Below are positions 20,287 through 28,891 of a stretch of DNA of 64,000 bases, in pieces. The DNA comes from Polaribacter sp. SA4-10 (lineage in GTDB: Bacteria; Bacteroidota; Bacteroidia; Flavobacteriales; Flavobacteriaceae). The stretch is taken from the NCBI RefSeq assembly GCF_002163835.1, contig NZ_CP019331.1, forward strand, positions 434,001 to 498,000. The letters are read 5' to 3'. Position 1 is the stretch's first letter. Every line of letters starts with the position of its first letter. The notes beneath the pieces were generated by a model that saw only the letters and a program-made list of their open reading frames with translations, was not told the DNA's origin and made no database searches. Both the position numbers and the translations under genes were made by a program.

Positions 20287-21006
20287 TTAAAGTAAATTTA
20301 AAGTATACAAATATAGAACTCCAATTAAGATTGCCAATCCAAAACTTAATAAAGTACCTATTAAAATATATTCCGTCAATTTTCTGTCTTTTGATGAAGT
20401 TAAATCTCCAAACCTAAAAACAGATTTTGCTGCTAATAAAAAACCAATCGCTTCCCAGTGATTTGTAATTACAAAAATGAACACAAATAAACGTTCTAAA
20501 ATACCAATGTAACGGCCAGCTTTTGCTAATGAGTCATCATTTTCTTTTTTACTTTCTGGATTCCATTGCGTAATAATTATTTTAATGATAATTGCAGAAA
20601 CGTAGGTTACTAAAAGTGTTGCAATTAATAATAAAAGTATTTTGTCTGTAAAAAAATCATTAAAAGAGAAAAAAAAATCAGTGTAAAACACTGAGGCTAG
20701 ACTTAATATTAAAACATGTAAAAACTGATCTATAAAAAACCAAATCCGTTTACTTTTTTTATTTTGAAGATATATTTTTAGCAGATCAAAACTATAATGA
20801 GAAACAATAATTAGGACTATTGCAAACCAATATTTTGAGAAATCAAATTGAAGAAAAAGAACTAAAAGTGCAAAATGGATTGCAATATGAAAATATAGTT
20901 TGCTAGATTTTATTTTGTTTTCTTCTTTGTCTTTTACCCAACTTTCTGGTTGCAATAAAAAATCACCTAATAAATGTGCCAAAAAAAGTTTTAGAAAGAG
21001 CATCAT
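20287..21006 (-). CDS. DUF3307 family integral membrane protein
   Basis: Polytopic inner-membrane protein. The N-terminal LFLAHLLGDFLLQPESWVKDK is the family hallmark (LxxHLxGDFxLQ), followed by about six hydrophobic segments. Its start overlaps the satD stop as TAATG, so the two are coupled. DUF3307 proteins pair with SatD-like proteins in other phyla, and the S. mutans sat operon links such genes to acid stress. The biochemical role is unknown. The length of 239 aa is normal. Confidence 0.85.
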   Translation of the reverse strand: MMLFLKLFLAHLLGDFLLQPESWVKDKEENKIKSSKLYFHIAIHFALLVLFLQFDFSKYWFAIVLIIVSHYSFDLLKIYLQNKKSKRIWFFIDQFLHVLILSLASVFYTDFFFSFNDFFTDKILLLLIATLLVTYVSAIIIKIIITQWNPESKKENDDSLAKAGRYIGILERLFVFIFVITNHWEAIGFLLAAKSVFRFGDLTSSKDRKLTEYILIGTLLSFGLAILIGVLYLYTLNLL

Positions 21007-21611
21007 TATTGCAGATTATTTTTTTGTTGAATTAATTTTCTAAAACGCTTTTCTAACTTCATAATTTCATCTAAACCTGCACGTTTTCTACGTTCGCTTG
21101 CACTACTTTGCGAAATATGTAAATGCGCTGCAATTTCTTTTTGTGTAAAATCTATTTTTTCTAAAAACGTTTTTACAAACTCTGCAGAATTTTGTGTCCA
21201 ATTATCCATAACTAATAAACCAAGACCTAAACCAATGTTTATTTCTTCATTGAGATCATTCCAAGGAGATTTTACAGCCAAGGTTTGTTTTTTGAGTAAG
21301 TTATCAAAAGCAAAACCAGAATTTATAAAAGCTTCTCCATTTGCTTCATTAACGGTATCAGCTTCAAAATTTTTAGAACCAATTCCAATTGCCATTCTAA
21401 CATCAATTTCTTTAATTACTTTAAGACTAGACTTTATATAGATAGCAGTTAAAAGTGCTGTTGAAGCATCTTCAATTTCTATTTGAAAACTATCTCCTCT
21501 ATAAATTTGACCCGCGTTTAATTTCTTGAAAATTGATTTTAAAGGTTTCAGCCAAACTTCATTAGAAGTATTTCTAGAATTAATAACGTCTCCTGTAATT
21601 ACACTTGTCAT
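21006..21611 (-). CDS. SatD family protein with C-terminal helix-turn-helix
   Basis: Begins with the SatD signature MTSVITGDVINSRN, followed by IYRGDSFQIEIEDA and VRMAIGIGSK, which resembles a nucleotide-cyclase-like fold. The C-terminus has a clear helix-turn-helix (about 154-175), FTQKEIAAHLHISQSSASER. It is therefore probably a sensor-type DNA-binding regulator. It is the first gene of the leftward operon with DUF3307. The upstream region holds three phased palindromes that are good candidates for its own operator. The ligand is unknown. Confidence 0.85.
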   Translation of the reverse strand: MTSVITGDVINSRNTSNEVWLKPLKSIFKKLNAGQIYRGDSFQIEIEDASTALLTAIYIKSSLKVIKEIDVRMAIGIGSKNFEADTVNEANGEAFINSGFAFDNLLKKQTLAVKSPWNDLNEEINIGLGLGLLVMDNWTQNSAEFVKTFLEKIDFTQKEIAAHLHISQSSASERRKRAGLDEIMKLEKRFRKLIQQKNNLQ

Positions 21612-21663
21612 AAAATGATATAATTTAAGTAAATATAGTCCTAAAGTTGGAAATAACCAAAAA

Positions 21664-21742
21664 TATCGGGTTTTAACCCGAATTATTAATATATCGGGTC
21701 TTGAGCCGAATTATCATATTATCGGGTTTTAAGGCGAAGATT
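21664..21742. promoter_or_regulatory. Three operator-like palindromes at 28-bp period
   Basis: Copies start at 21664, 21692 and 21720. Copy 1 core TCGGGTTTTAACCCGA is a perfect 7-bp inverted repeat with a 2-bp spacer. Copy 2, TCGGGTCTTGAGCCGA, has one mismatch. Copy 3, TCGGGTTTTAAGGCGA, has two. Each is preceded by TA. They lie about 50-130 bases upstream of satD and 100-180 bases upstream of the divergent helicase gene. Binding by the SatD helix-turn-helix is inferred from position only. Confidence 0.7.
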
Positions 21743-21841
21743 GTTGTAATAAGTCTGTGAATAAAATTTCTAAATCTATCATGTAAAAAAGGAATAGTTT
21801 GGTTAATTTCACATTTTAAAATTCTTCTAAGAAAAAATATA

Positions 21842-24163
21842 TTGAATAACTATTTAGACTCTTTAAACGAAGCTCAAAAACAAGCTGTTTTACAGAAAGA
21901 CGGACCAATGATAATTATTGCTGGTGCAGGTTCTGGTAAAACACGTGTGTTAACCTATAGAATTGCTCACTTAATGAAACAAGGCGTAGATTCTTTTAAT
22001 ATTTTATCGCTCACATTTACAAATAAAGCGGCAAAAGAAATGAAAGAAAGAATTGCAAGCGTTGTGGGTGCTAGTGAAGCAAAAAACCTTTGGATGGGAA
22101 CTTTTCACTCCGTTTTTGCACGTATTTTACGTTCAGAAGCAGACAAGTTAGGTTTTCCATCAAACTTTACAATTTATGATTCACAAGATTCTGTAAGGCT
22201 AATTTCGTCTATCATTAAAGAAATGAATTTAGACAAAGAGCGTTATAAGCCAAAACAGATTTTAAATAGAATTTCATCGTTTAAAAATAGTTTAATTACA
22301 GTTAGAGCCTATTTTAATAATTCTGATTTAAAAGAAGCAGATTTACATGCAAGCAGGCCAGAAGTAGGGAATATTTATAAAGAATATGTAGACAGGTGTT
22401 TTAAAGCTGGTGCAATGGATTTTGATGATTTACTGTTAAGAACCAATGAATTGTTGGCTCGTTTTCCAGAATCTTTGGCAAAATATCAAAACCGATTTAG
22501 ATATATAATGGTAGATGAGTATCAAGATACAAATCACTCACAATATCTTATTGTAAAGGCTTTAGCAGATCGTTTTCAGAATATTTGTGTTGTTGGAGAT
22601 GATTCTCAGAGTATTTATAGTTTTAGAGGTGCAAATATTCAGAATATTTTAAGCTTTCAAAAAGATTATCCAGAAGTTAAAACCTTTAAGTTAGAACAAA
22701 ATTATAGATCTACAAGTACGATTGTAAATGCTGCAAACTCTGTTATAGCAAGAAATAAAACCAAATTAGACAAAGAAGTTTGGACCAGTAATGATGCCGG
22801 TGAAAGCATTAATGTAATGCGTACAATCTCTGATGGTGAAGAAGGACGTTTTGTAGCGCAATCTATTTGGGAGAACAAAATGAATCATCAATTAAAAAAT
22901 GATCAATTTGCAGTTTTGTATCGAACAAATTCGCAATCTAGAGCCATTGAAGATGCGTTACGAAAAAAGAGCATAGAATATAAAATTTATGGAGGAATTT
23001 CCTTTTATCAGCGAAAAGAAATAAAAGATATTCTTTCTTATTTGCGTATTCTAATTAATCCAAATGATGAAGAAGCGTTAAAGAGAATTATAAATTATCC
23101 AGCACGTGGAATTGGTGCAACAACTATAGATAAACTTACTATAGCTGCAAATCATTATAAAAAATCAATTTTTGATATTTTAAAATATATTGATAAAATC
23201 GATTTAAAAATAAATTCAGGAACAAAAACAAAACTGCAGAATTTTGTAAACATGATGTTGCGTTTACAAATTGAAAGCCAAACAAAAAATGCCTTCGAAA
23301 TTTCTGAAATTGTTGTGAAACAAACACAATTGATTAAAGATTTAGAAAAAGAGGGAACACCAGAAGCCGTTAGTAAAGTAGAAAATGTTCAAGAATTATT
23401 AAACGGAATAAAAGATTTTATTACAGATAAAATAGAACAAGGAGAAGATGCATCTTTAACTACGTTTTTAGAAGATGTTGCATTGGCTACAGATTTTGAT
23501 TCTAATAAAGAAGATGACAAGCCAAGTGTTTCTTTAATGACCATTCATCAATCTAAAGGATTAGAATATTCTCATGTTTATGTTGTTGGTTTAGAAGAAA
23601 ATTTATTTCCTTCTGCAATGAGTATGAGTACAAGAAGTGAACTTGAAGAAGAACGCAGATTATTTTATGTGGCACTAACAAGAGCAGAGAAAGTTGCTTA
23701 TTTAAGTTATGCACAAACACGTTACAGATGGGGTAAATTGGTAGATGCAGAACCAAGTAGGTTTTTAGAAGAAATTGATGATCAATATTTACATTATATT
23801 ACTCCAAAGGTTCCAGAACCTTCTATAAATAAATTTGTAGATAAAAGTTTGTTTGATGATGCGCCAAAGGGAATTCGTTTTCAAAAACCTATTCAACGTA
23901 AAAAAGTAGAACGTGATTTAGCAAAAAAGAAAGAAATTGTTGTTCCTAAAAACTTAAAAAAAGTAACACAAGCAACTTCATCCTCAAATTTATTTGATAA
24001 TGATATTGCTGTAGGTAATATTATAGAGCATGAGCGTTTTGGTAGAGGAGAAGTACTTTCTTTAGAGGGAAAAGGACCAGATAAAAAAGCGATGATTCAG
24101 TTTGGTACCGCAGGAAAGAAAAACCTTTTATTGCGTTTTGTTAAGTTGAAAATTATTGGTTGA
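21842..24163 (+). CDS. UvrD/PcrA-type ATP-dependent DNA helicase
   Basis: Superfamily 1A 3'-5' helicase for repair and replication restart. Motif I is AGAGSGKTRV (about residues 26-35) and Ia is LTFTNKAAKEM. Motif II is VDEYQDTN, III is GDDSQSIYSFRGA, IV is LEQNYRS, V is TIHQSKGLEY and VI is YVALTRA. The C-terminal tail carries the PcrA-like EHERFGRGEV motif for RNA polymerase contact. The start codon is TTG: no in-frame ATG precedes motif I, and the next one lies only a few residues before it. The length of 773 aa fits. Confidence 0.95.
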   Translation: MNNYLDSLNEAQKQAVLQKDGPMIIIAGAGSGKTRVLTYRIAHLMKQGVDSFNILSLTFTNKAAKEMKERIASVVGASEAKNLWMGTFHSVFARILRSEADKLGFPSNFTIYDSQDSVRLISSIIKEMNLDKERYKPKQILNRISSFKNSLITVRAYFNNSDLKEADLHASRPEVGNIYKEYVDRCFKAGAMDFDDLLLRTNELLARFPESLAKYQNRFRYIMVDEYQDTNHSQYLIVKALADRFQNICVVGDDSQSIYSFRGANIQNILSFQKDYPEVKTFKLEQNYRSTSTIVNAANSVIARNKTKLDKEVWTSNDAGESINVMRTISDGEEGRFVAQSIWENKMNHQLKNDQFAVLYRTNSQSRAIEDALRKKSIEYKIYGGISFYQRKEIKDILSYLRILINPNDEEALKRIINYPARGIGATTIDKLTIAANHYKKSIFDILKYIDKIDLKINSGTKTKLQNFVNMMLRLQIESQTKNAFEISEIVVKQTQLIKDLEKEGTPEAVSKVENVQELLNGIKDFITDKIEQGEDASLTTFLEDVALATDFDSNKEDDKPSVSLMTIHQSKGLEYSHVYVVGLEENLFPSAMSMSTRSELEEERRLFYVALTRAEKVAYLSYAQTRYRWGKLVDAEPSRFLEEIDDQYLHYITPKVPEPSINKFVDKSLFDDAPKGIRFQKPIQRKKVERDLAKKKEIVVPKNLKKVTQATSSSNLFDNDIAVGNIIEHERFGRGEVLSLEGKGPDKKAMIQFGTAGKKNLLLRFVKLKIIG

Positions 24164-24323
24164 TAGCCTTTTTTTAATTCTTTTAAAATCTTCAAAAAAA
24201 ACTAAAAATAAATTACTATTTTGCAACGTTTAATAACTACAAATAGTAACTTGTAAGTTCGAGTATTTTCTTTTGATAAAAATGAAAAAGAAAATGTGTC
24301 GAAAACACTTCAAAAAACATAAA

Positions 24324-24977
24324 ATGACATTCGATTTAGAATACAATTCAGAAAGACCGTTAATGATAATTCCAGAATACGGCAGACATATACAAAAATT
24401 AATAGACCATTGTGTAGCTTTAGAAACTAAAGAAGAACGAGATAAAATGGCCAAAGCTATTGTAGATGTAATGGGGAATTTACAACCTCATTTACGTGAT
24501 GTTCCAGATTTTAAGCACAAATTATGGGATCAGCTATATATCATGGCAGATTTTAAATTAGATGCAGAATCTCCTTATCCACAGCCTTCAAAAGAAGAGT
24601 TACAAGAAAAACCAGAAGGTTTACCTTATCCAAAATCTGCATCTAGATATCGTTATTATGGTAATAATATTCAAACCATGATAGATATTGCTTTAAGTTG
24701 GGAAGAAGGTGATAAAAAAGAAGCATTGGTTTTTACAATTGCAAATCACATGAAAAAATGTTATTTGAATTGGAATAAAGATACTGTAGATGATGCTGTT
24801 ATTTTTAAACATTTATTTGATTTATCTGATGGTAAATTAGATTTAAGAGAAACAGAGGAAGCGCTTTCTGAAAGTAAAAACTTACTTAGAAAAAGAACGA
24901 CTCAGGGTCAGAGTAGCACAAAGACTACTTATAAAAAACCACAGCATAGTAATCAGAGTAAATACAAAAAAAGATAA
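24324..24977 (+). CDS. DUF4290 family protein
   Basis: Bacteroidota-specific family of unknown function. The conserved N-terminus MTFDLEYNSERPLMIIPEYG is followed by RHIQKLIDHC, HLRDVPDFKHKLWDQL and YYGNNIQTMIDIALSWEEG. I place the start at the ATG at 24324 because family members as I remember them begin there. An upstream in-frame ATG at 24282 would add 14 basic residues. The C-terminus is Lys- and Ser-rich. It lies 6 bases before murA, and these two are commonly neighbours in flavobacteria, suggesting a cell-envelope link. Confidence 0.85.
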   Translation: MTFDLEYNSERPLMIIPEYGRHIQKLIDHCVALETKEERDKMAKAIVDVMGNLQPHLRDVPDFKHKLWDQLYIMADFKLDAESPYPQPSKEELQEKPEGLPYPKSASRYRYYGNNIQTMIDIALSWEEGDKKEALVFTIANHMKKCYLNWNKDTVDDAVIFKHLFDLSDGKLDLRETEEALSESKNLLRKRTTQGQSSTKTTYKKPQHSNQSKYKKR

Positions 24978-24983
24978 GAGTTA

Positions 24984-26297
24984 ATGGCATCATTTAAAAT
25001 TGAAGGCGGACATAAACTAAGCGGAACAATAACTCCGCAAGGAGCTAAAAACGAAGTGTTACAAATTTTGTGTGCCGTTTTATTAACATCAGAAAGAGTA
25101 GTAGTAAATAATGTTCCTGATATTATTGATGTAAACAAACTTATTTTTATTCTTGGAGAATTAGGTGTTAAAGTTGAAAAATTATCTAGAAATTCGTATG
25201 CTTTTCAAGCGGATGAAGTAAATTTAAATTATTTAGAATCTGCAGATTTTAAAAGAGACGGAAGCTCTTTACGTGGTTCTATTATGATTGTAGGTCCGTT
25301 ATTAGCACGTTTTGGTCGTGGTTATATTCCACGTCCTGGAGGAGATAAAATTGGTAGAAGAAGATTAGATACGCATTTTGAAGGTTTTATTAGATTAGGG
25401 GCAAAATTTAGATATAATAAAGAAGAATATTTTTACGGAGTTGAAGCAACAGAAGGTTTAACAGGAGTAGATATGTTGTTAGATGAAGCTTCTGTTACTG
25501 GTACTGCTAATATTTTAATGGCATCCGTTTTAGCAAAAGGAACAACAAAAATATATAATGCAGCTTGTGAACCTTATATTCAACAATTATCAAAAATGTT
25601 GAATTCTATGGGAGCAAAAATCTCTGGAGTAGGTTCAAATTTATTAACTGTTGAAGGAGTAAAATCTTTAGGTGGTTGTGAGCACACCGTTTTACCGGAT
25701 ATGATTGAAATTGGTTCTTGGATTGGTGTTGCTGTTATGACACGATCTGAACTAACCATAAAAGATGTGAGTTGGGAAAACTTAGGACAAATACCAAATG
25801 TATTTAGAAAGCTAGGAATTCAATTAGAAAAAAGAGGAGATGATATTTACATTCCAGAACAAGAAAGTTACGAAATTCAAAACTACATAGATGGTTCTGT
25901 TTTAACAGTTGCGGACGCTCCTTGGCCTGGATTTACACCAGATTTATTGAGTATTGTTTTGGTAATTGCTACACAAGCAAAAGGAACTGTTTTAATACAT
26001 CAAAAAATGTTTGAAAGTCGTTTGTTTTTTGTTGATAAATTGATTGACATGGGCGCCAAAGTTATTTTGTGTGATCCGCACAGAGCAACAGTAATTGGGA
26101 TGAATTTTGAAAGTTCACTAAAAGCAACTAAGATGACTTCTCCAGATATTAGAGCAGGAATTTCTTTATTAATTGCAGCATTATCTGCAAAGGGTACAAG
26201 TATTATTAACAATATTGAGCAAATTGATAGAGGGTATGAAAACATTGAAGCTCGTCTAAAATCTATTGGAGCAAAGATTGAAAGAATAGAAAATTAA
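24984..26297 (+). CDS. murA: UDP-N-acetylglucosamine 1-carboxyvinyltransferase
   Basis: First committed step of peptidoglycan synthesis, transferring enolpyruvate from PEP to UDP-GlcNAc. The two-domain EPSP-synthase fold is shown by QGAKNEVLQILCAVL at the N-terminus and DMIEIGSWIGVAVMT and PDIRAGISLLIAAL later. The catalytic loop reads RPGGDKIGRRRLD: Asp121 replaces the cysteine that fosfomycin alkylates in E. coli (C115). A Cys-to-Asp change at this site is known in mycobacteria and chlamydiae and makes the enzyme fosfomycin-insensitive. Length is 437 aa; cotranscribed with DUF4290. Confidence 0.95.
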   Translation: MASFKIEGGHKLSGTITPQGAKNEVLQILCAVLLTSERVVVNNVPDIIDVNKLIFILGELGVKVEKLSRNSYAFQADEVNLNYLESADFKRDGSSLRGSIMIVGPLLARFGRGYIPRPGGDKIGRRRLDTHFEGFIRLGAKFRYNKEEYFYGVEATEGLTGVDMLLDEASVTGTANILMASVLAKGTTKIYNAACEPYIQQLSKMLNSMGAKISGVGSNLLTVEGVKSLGGCEHTVLPDMIEIGSWIGVAVMTRSELTIKDVSWENLGQIPNVFRKLGIQLEKRGDDIYIPEQESYEIQNYIDGSVLTVADAPWPGFTPDLLSIVLVIATQAKGTVLIHQKMFESRLFFVDKLIDMGAKVILCDPHRATVIGMNFESSLKATKMTSPDIRAGISLLIAALSAKGTSIINNIEQIDRGYENIEARLKSIGAKIERIEN

Positions 26298-26321
26298 TAT
26301 TAAATAAATATAATTATAAAA

Positions 26322-26350
26322 AAATAGTGTCAGTTTGACACTATTTTTTT
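26322..26350 (+). terminator. Terminator after murA
   Basis: AATAGTGTCA/TGACACTATT stem with a short GTT-type loop, followed by a run of seven T. An A run on the other side could make it bidirectional, but no convergent gene is present. Confidence 0.85.
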
Positions 26351-26402
26351 ATTGGCAACATTTTTGTCTAATATGTGGAGATAATATAACGATTACAAAG
26401 AA

Positions 26403-26951
26403 ATGAGTAAGAAAGAAGATATAAAAGAAGAAGAAATAAATAGTGCAGAAGAAACTTCACAAATTGAAGAAAATCAAGAAGTTGAAGTAGAAGTTGTTAA
26501 AGAAGAACCTACAGCAGAAGAATTAATACAAGCAGAAAAAGATAAGTTTTTACGTTTATTTGCTGAATTTGAAAACTATAAAAAGAGAACAACAAGAGAA
26601 AGAGTTGAGTTGTTTAAAACTGCTGGGCAAGAATTAATGACATCTTTACTGCCAATTATTGATGATTTTGAGCGTGCTCTGACACATATAGAAGAAGACA
26701 AAGAAACGGAAGAATTAAGAAAGGGAGTCTTATTAATTTCTCAAAAATTGTATAATACACTTGAGCAAAAAGGGTTAACTAAAATTGAAACGAATCAAGG
26801 TGATACTTTTGATGCAGAAATTCATGAAGCAATTACACAAATTCCAGCTCCTTCAGACGATTTAAAAGGAAAAGTTATAGACTGTGTAGAAAAAGGGTAT
26901 AAGCTAGGTGATAAAGTTATACGTTATCCAAAAGTAGTAATAGGACAGTAA
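26403..26951 (+). CDS. grpE: Nucleotide exchange factor GrpE
   Basis: Cochaperone that releases ADP from DnaK. The acidic, Glu-rich N-terminus (residues 1-45) precedes the long dimerisation helix with FLRLFAEFENYKKRTTRER. A beta-domain with GDTFDAEIHEAITQIPAP and a C-terminal GYKLGDKVIRYPKVVI follow. It lies upstream of dnaJ on the same strand, separated by 81 bases of a CAGT-rich repeat; dnaK is not in the window. The length of 182 aa is normal. Confidence 0.96.
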   Translation: MSKKEDIKEEEINSAEETSQIEENQEVEVEVVKEEPTAEELIQAEKDKFLRLFAEFENYKKRTTRERVELFKTAGQELMTSLLPIIDDFERALTHIEEDKETEELRKGVLLISQKLYNTLEQKGLTKIETNQGDTFDAEIHEAITQIPAPSDDLKGKVIDCVEKGYKLGDKVIRYPKVVIGQ

Positions 26952-27025
26952 ATTAGTAATCAGTATACAGTAAGCAGTAGCCAGTGATTAACTGACTGCT
27001 AACTGAAAACTGCAAACTGCAAACT
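26952..27025 (+). repeat. CAGT/ACTG intergenic hairpin repeat
   Basis: Several CAGT units (CAGTATACAGTAAGCAGTAG) are followed by complementary ACTG units (AACTGACTGCTAACTG), so the RNA would fold into an imperfect hairpin around GATT. It lies inside the grpE-dnaJ spacer. This type of CAGT repeat is familiar from flavobacterial intergenic regions. Confidence 0.55.
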
Positions 27026-27032
27026 AAATAGA

Positions 27033-28175
27033 ATGGCAAAACAAGATTTTTACGAAATATTAGGAGTTTCTAAAGCTGCCTCACAAGCAGAAATAAAAAA
27101 AGGGTACAGAAAAATGGCAATTAAATATCATCCGGATAAAAATCCAGATGATAAAAATGCTGAAGAAAACTTTAAAAAAGCAGCGGAAGCTTATGAAATC
27201 CTAAGTGATGACAATAAGAAAGCACGTTATGATCAATATGGTCATGCAGGTCTTGATGGTCCTCAAGGTGGCGGTCGTGGTGGTTTTGGCGGCGGCGGTA
27301 TGGATATGGATGACATTTTTAGTCAATTCGGAGATATATTCGGCGGCGGCGGAGGCGGCGGTTTTGGAGGTGGTTTTGGTGGTGGCGGAGGCCAACGTCA
27401 AGCTAGAGTTAAAGGAAGTAATATGCGTATTCGTGTAAAACTTACTTTAGAAGAAATTGCTAATGGAGTAGAGAAGAAAGTAAAAGTTAGAAGAAAAGTA
27501 CAAGCAGAAGGAGTAACTTATAAAACGTGTACAACTTGTAATGGTTCTGGTCAGCAAATGCGTGTAACCAATACTATTTTAGGTAGAATGCAAACAGCTA
27601 CTACGTGTGGTACTTGTTCTGGGGCAGGAGAAATAATGAGTAGTAATGCTAATGGAGCAGATTCTCAAGGTTTAATTATTAAAGAAGAGACTGTTTCAAT
27701 TAATATTCCTGCAGGAGTTACAGAAGGAGTTCAATTAAAAGTAGGAGGAAAAGGGAATGAAGCACCAGGTAAAAATTCTATTGCAGGTGATTTATTAGTT
27801 TTAATTGAAGAAGTTCAGCATGAAACTTTAAAAAGAGAAGGAACAAATATTCATTATGATTTATATGTGAATTTGTCTGAAGCTGTTTTAGGAATAAGCA
27901 AAGAAGTTGAAACTGTAACAGGCAAAGTAAAGATTAAGATTGATGCAGGTACACAGTCAGGAAAAATATTAAGACTAAAAGGAAAAGGATTACCTAGCAT
28001 AGAGCGATATGGAACAGGTGATTTCTTAATTCATATTAATGTTTGGACACCACAAGAATTAAATAAAGAACAAAAACAGTTTTTTGAGCAAATGGCTGAT
28101 AATGAAAACTTTAAACCGAGTCCAAATAAATATGACAAATCATTTTTTGAAAAAGTGAAAGACATGTTTTCTTAA
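27033..28175 (+). CDS. dnaJ: Chaperone DnaJ
   Basis: Hsp40 cochaperone stimulating DnaK ATPase. The J domain (1-70) has YHPDKNP with the HPD triad. A Gly/Phe-rich linker with long GGG runs spans about 76-125. The cysteine-rich region holds only two CxxCxGxG motifs, CTTCNGSG and CGTCSGAG, instead of the usual four. The substrate-binding C-terminal domains follow, with the sequence ending FFEKVKDMFS. I recall the same half-zinc-finger in other flavobacterial DnaJs, so it is probably a lineage trait and not damage. It is preceded by grpE. Confidence 0.95.
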   Translation: MAKQDFYEILGVSKAASQAEIKKGYRKMAIKYHPDKNPDDKNAEENFKKAAEAYEILSDDNKKARYDQYGHAGLDGPQGGGRGGFGGGGMDMDDIFSQFGDIFGGGGGGGFGGGFGGGGGQRQARVKGSNMRIRVKLTLEEIANGVEKKVKVRRKVQAEGVTYKTCTTCNGSGQQMRVTNTILGRMQTATTCGTCSGAGEIMSSNANGADSQGLIIKEETVSINIPAGVTEGVQLKVGGKGNEAPGKNSIAGDLLVLIEEVQHETLKREGTNIHYDLYVNLSEAVLGISKEVETVTGKVKIKIDAGTQSGKILRLKGKGLPSIERYGTGDFLIHINVWTPQELNKEQKQFFEQMADNENFKPSPNKYDKSFFEKVKDMFS

Positions 28176-28301
28176 AAATGTTAAAAGAAAGCAAAAAGTA
28201 TATATTATTTTATAAAAATATTTTTTTATAATAATTTTTAATATATATTTGTATTGTTGTTGAGAAATCAGCAACACTTTTTCTTTTTCATAGCAATTTT
28301 T

Positions 28302-28328
28302 CCCACTCATTTATGAGTGGGTTTTTTT
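28302..28328 (+). terminator. Terminator after dnaJ
   Basis: CCCACTCAT/ATGAGTGGG stem with a TT loop followed by seven T. A second hairpin, GTTGTTGA/TCAGCAAC, lies just upstream at 28256-28275. Confidence 0.88.
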
Positions 28329-28363
28329 ATGTTTAAAGAAGGTATATTTACAAATAATAGAAA

Positions 28364-28664
28364 AGAACAGGCTTATCTTATCGACTTGTTTAAACAAGTA
28401 GGAAAGTCCGGACACCAAAGAGTAAGCATTGCGGATAACATCCGTCCAACGTGAGTTGAGGACAAGTGCAACAGAAAGCAAGTACAGTTCGGCTGTAGTG
28501 AAACCAGGTAAACTCAATGCGGTGCAATGCCATGTATATTAGAGATTGAGGGCTACTCGCTCGATTCTAAAGGGTAGGCAGATTGATTCTAAAAGTAATT
28601 TTAGAACTAGATAAATGATAAGAGCCTTTTTAAGGAACAGAATTCGGCTTATTAGTCTGTTTTT
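28364..28664 (+). ncRNA. rnpB: RNase P RNA (class A)
   Basis: Catalytic RNA of RNase P. Conserved elements appear in order: GGAAAGTCCGGACACC near 28401-28416, GTGCAACAGAAAGCAAGTAC and AGTGAAACCAGG near 28497-28509. The 3' part has AGATAAATGATAAGAGCC then ACAGAATTCGGCTTATTAG. The termini pair as AACAGGCT with AGTCTGTT (P1), which sets the ends. A T run follows and probably terminates it. The 227 bases from here to acnB contain no further gene that I can see. Confidence 0.95.
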
Positions 28665-28891
28665 TCTATTATGATTTTATGATATATTCATAAAAATATT
28701 AAAATTCACCTTTTTTATTGATTAAAATTCATCTTTTTCCAAAATAATTTTTATTTATTCATTAATTACTTCAATCTATTATTTATCTTTCAAAATTAAG
28801 ATAAAAAATGTAAGTTTGTCATACTGAAATTAATAAAAACTTATACAATATAGCTTTAAAACAAGGCTTATAGTAACTAAAGATTTACTTC

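Noticed and set aside
24209..24226. TACTATTTTGCAACG as a flavobacterial -7 promoter element before the DUF4290 gene
   Set aside because: It resembles the TAnnTTTG consensus, but I could not find a matching -33 element at the right spacing, so it is not listed as a feature.
27205..27438. Frames over the Gly-rich part of dnaJ
   Set aside because: They arise from the GGC/GGT repeats of the Gly/Phe linker in other frames.
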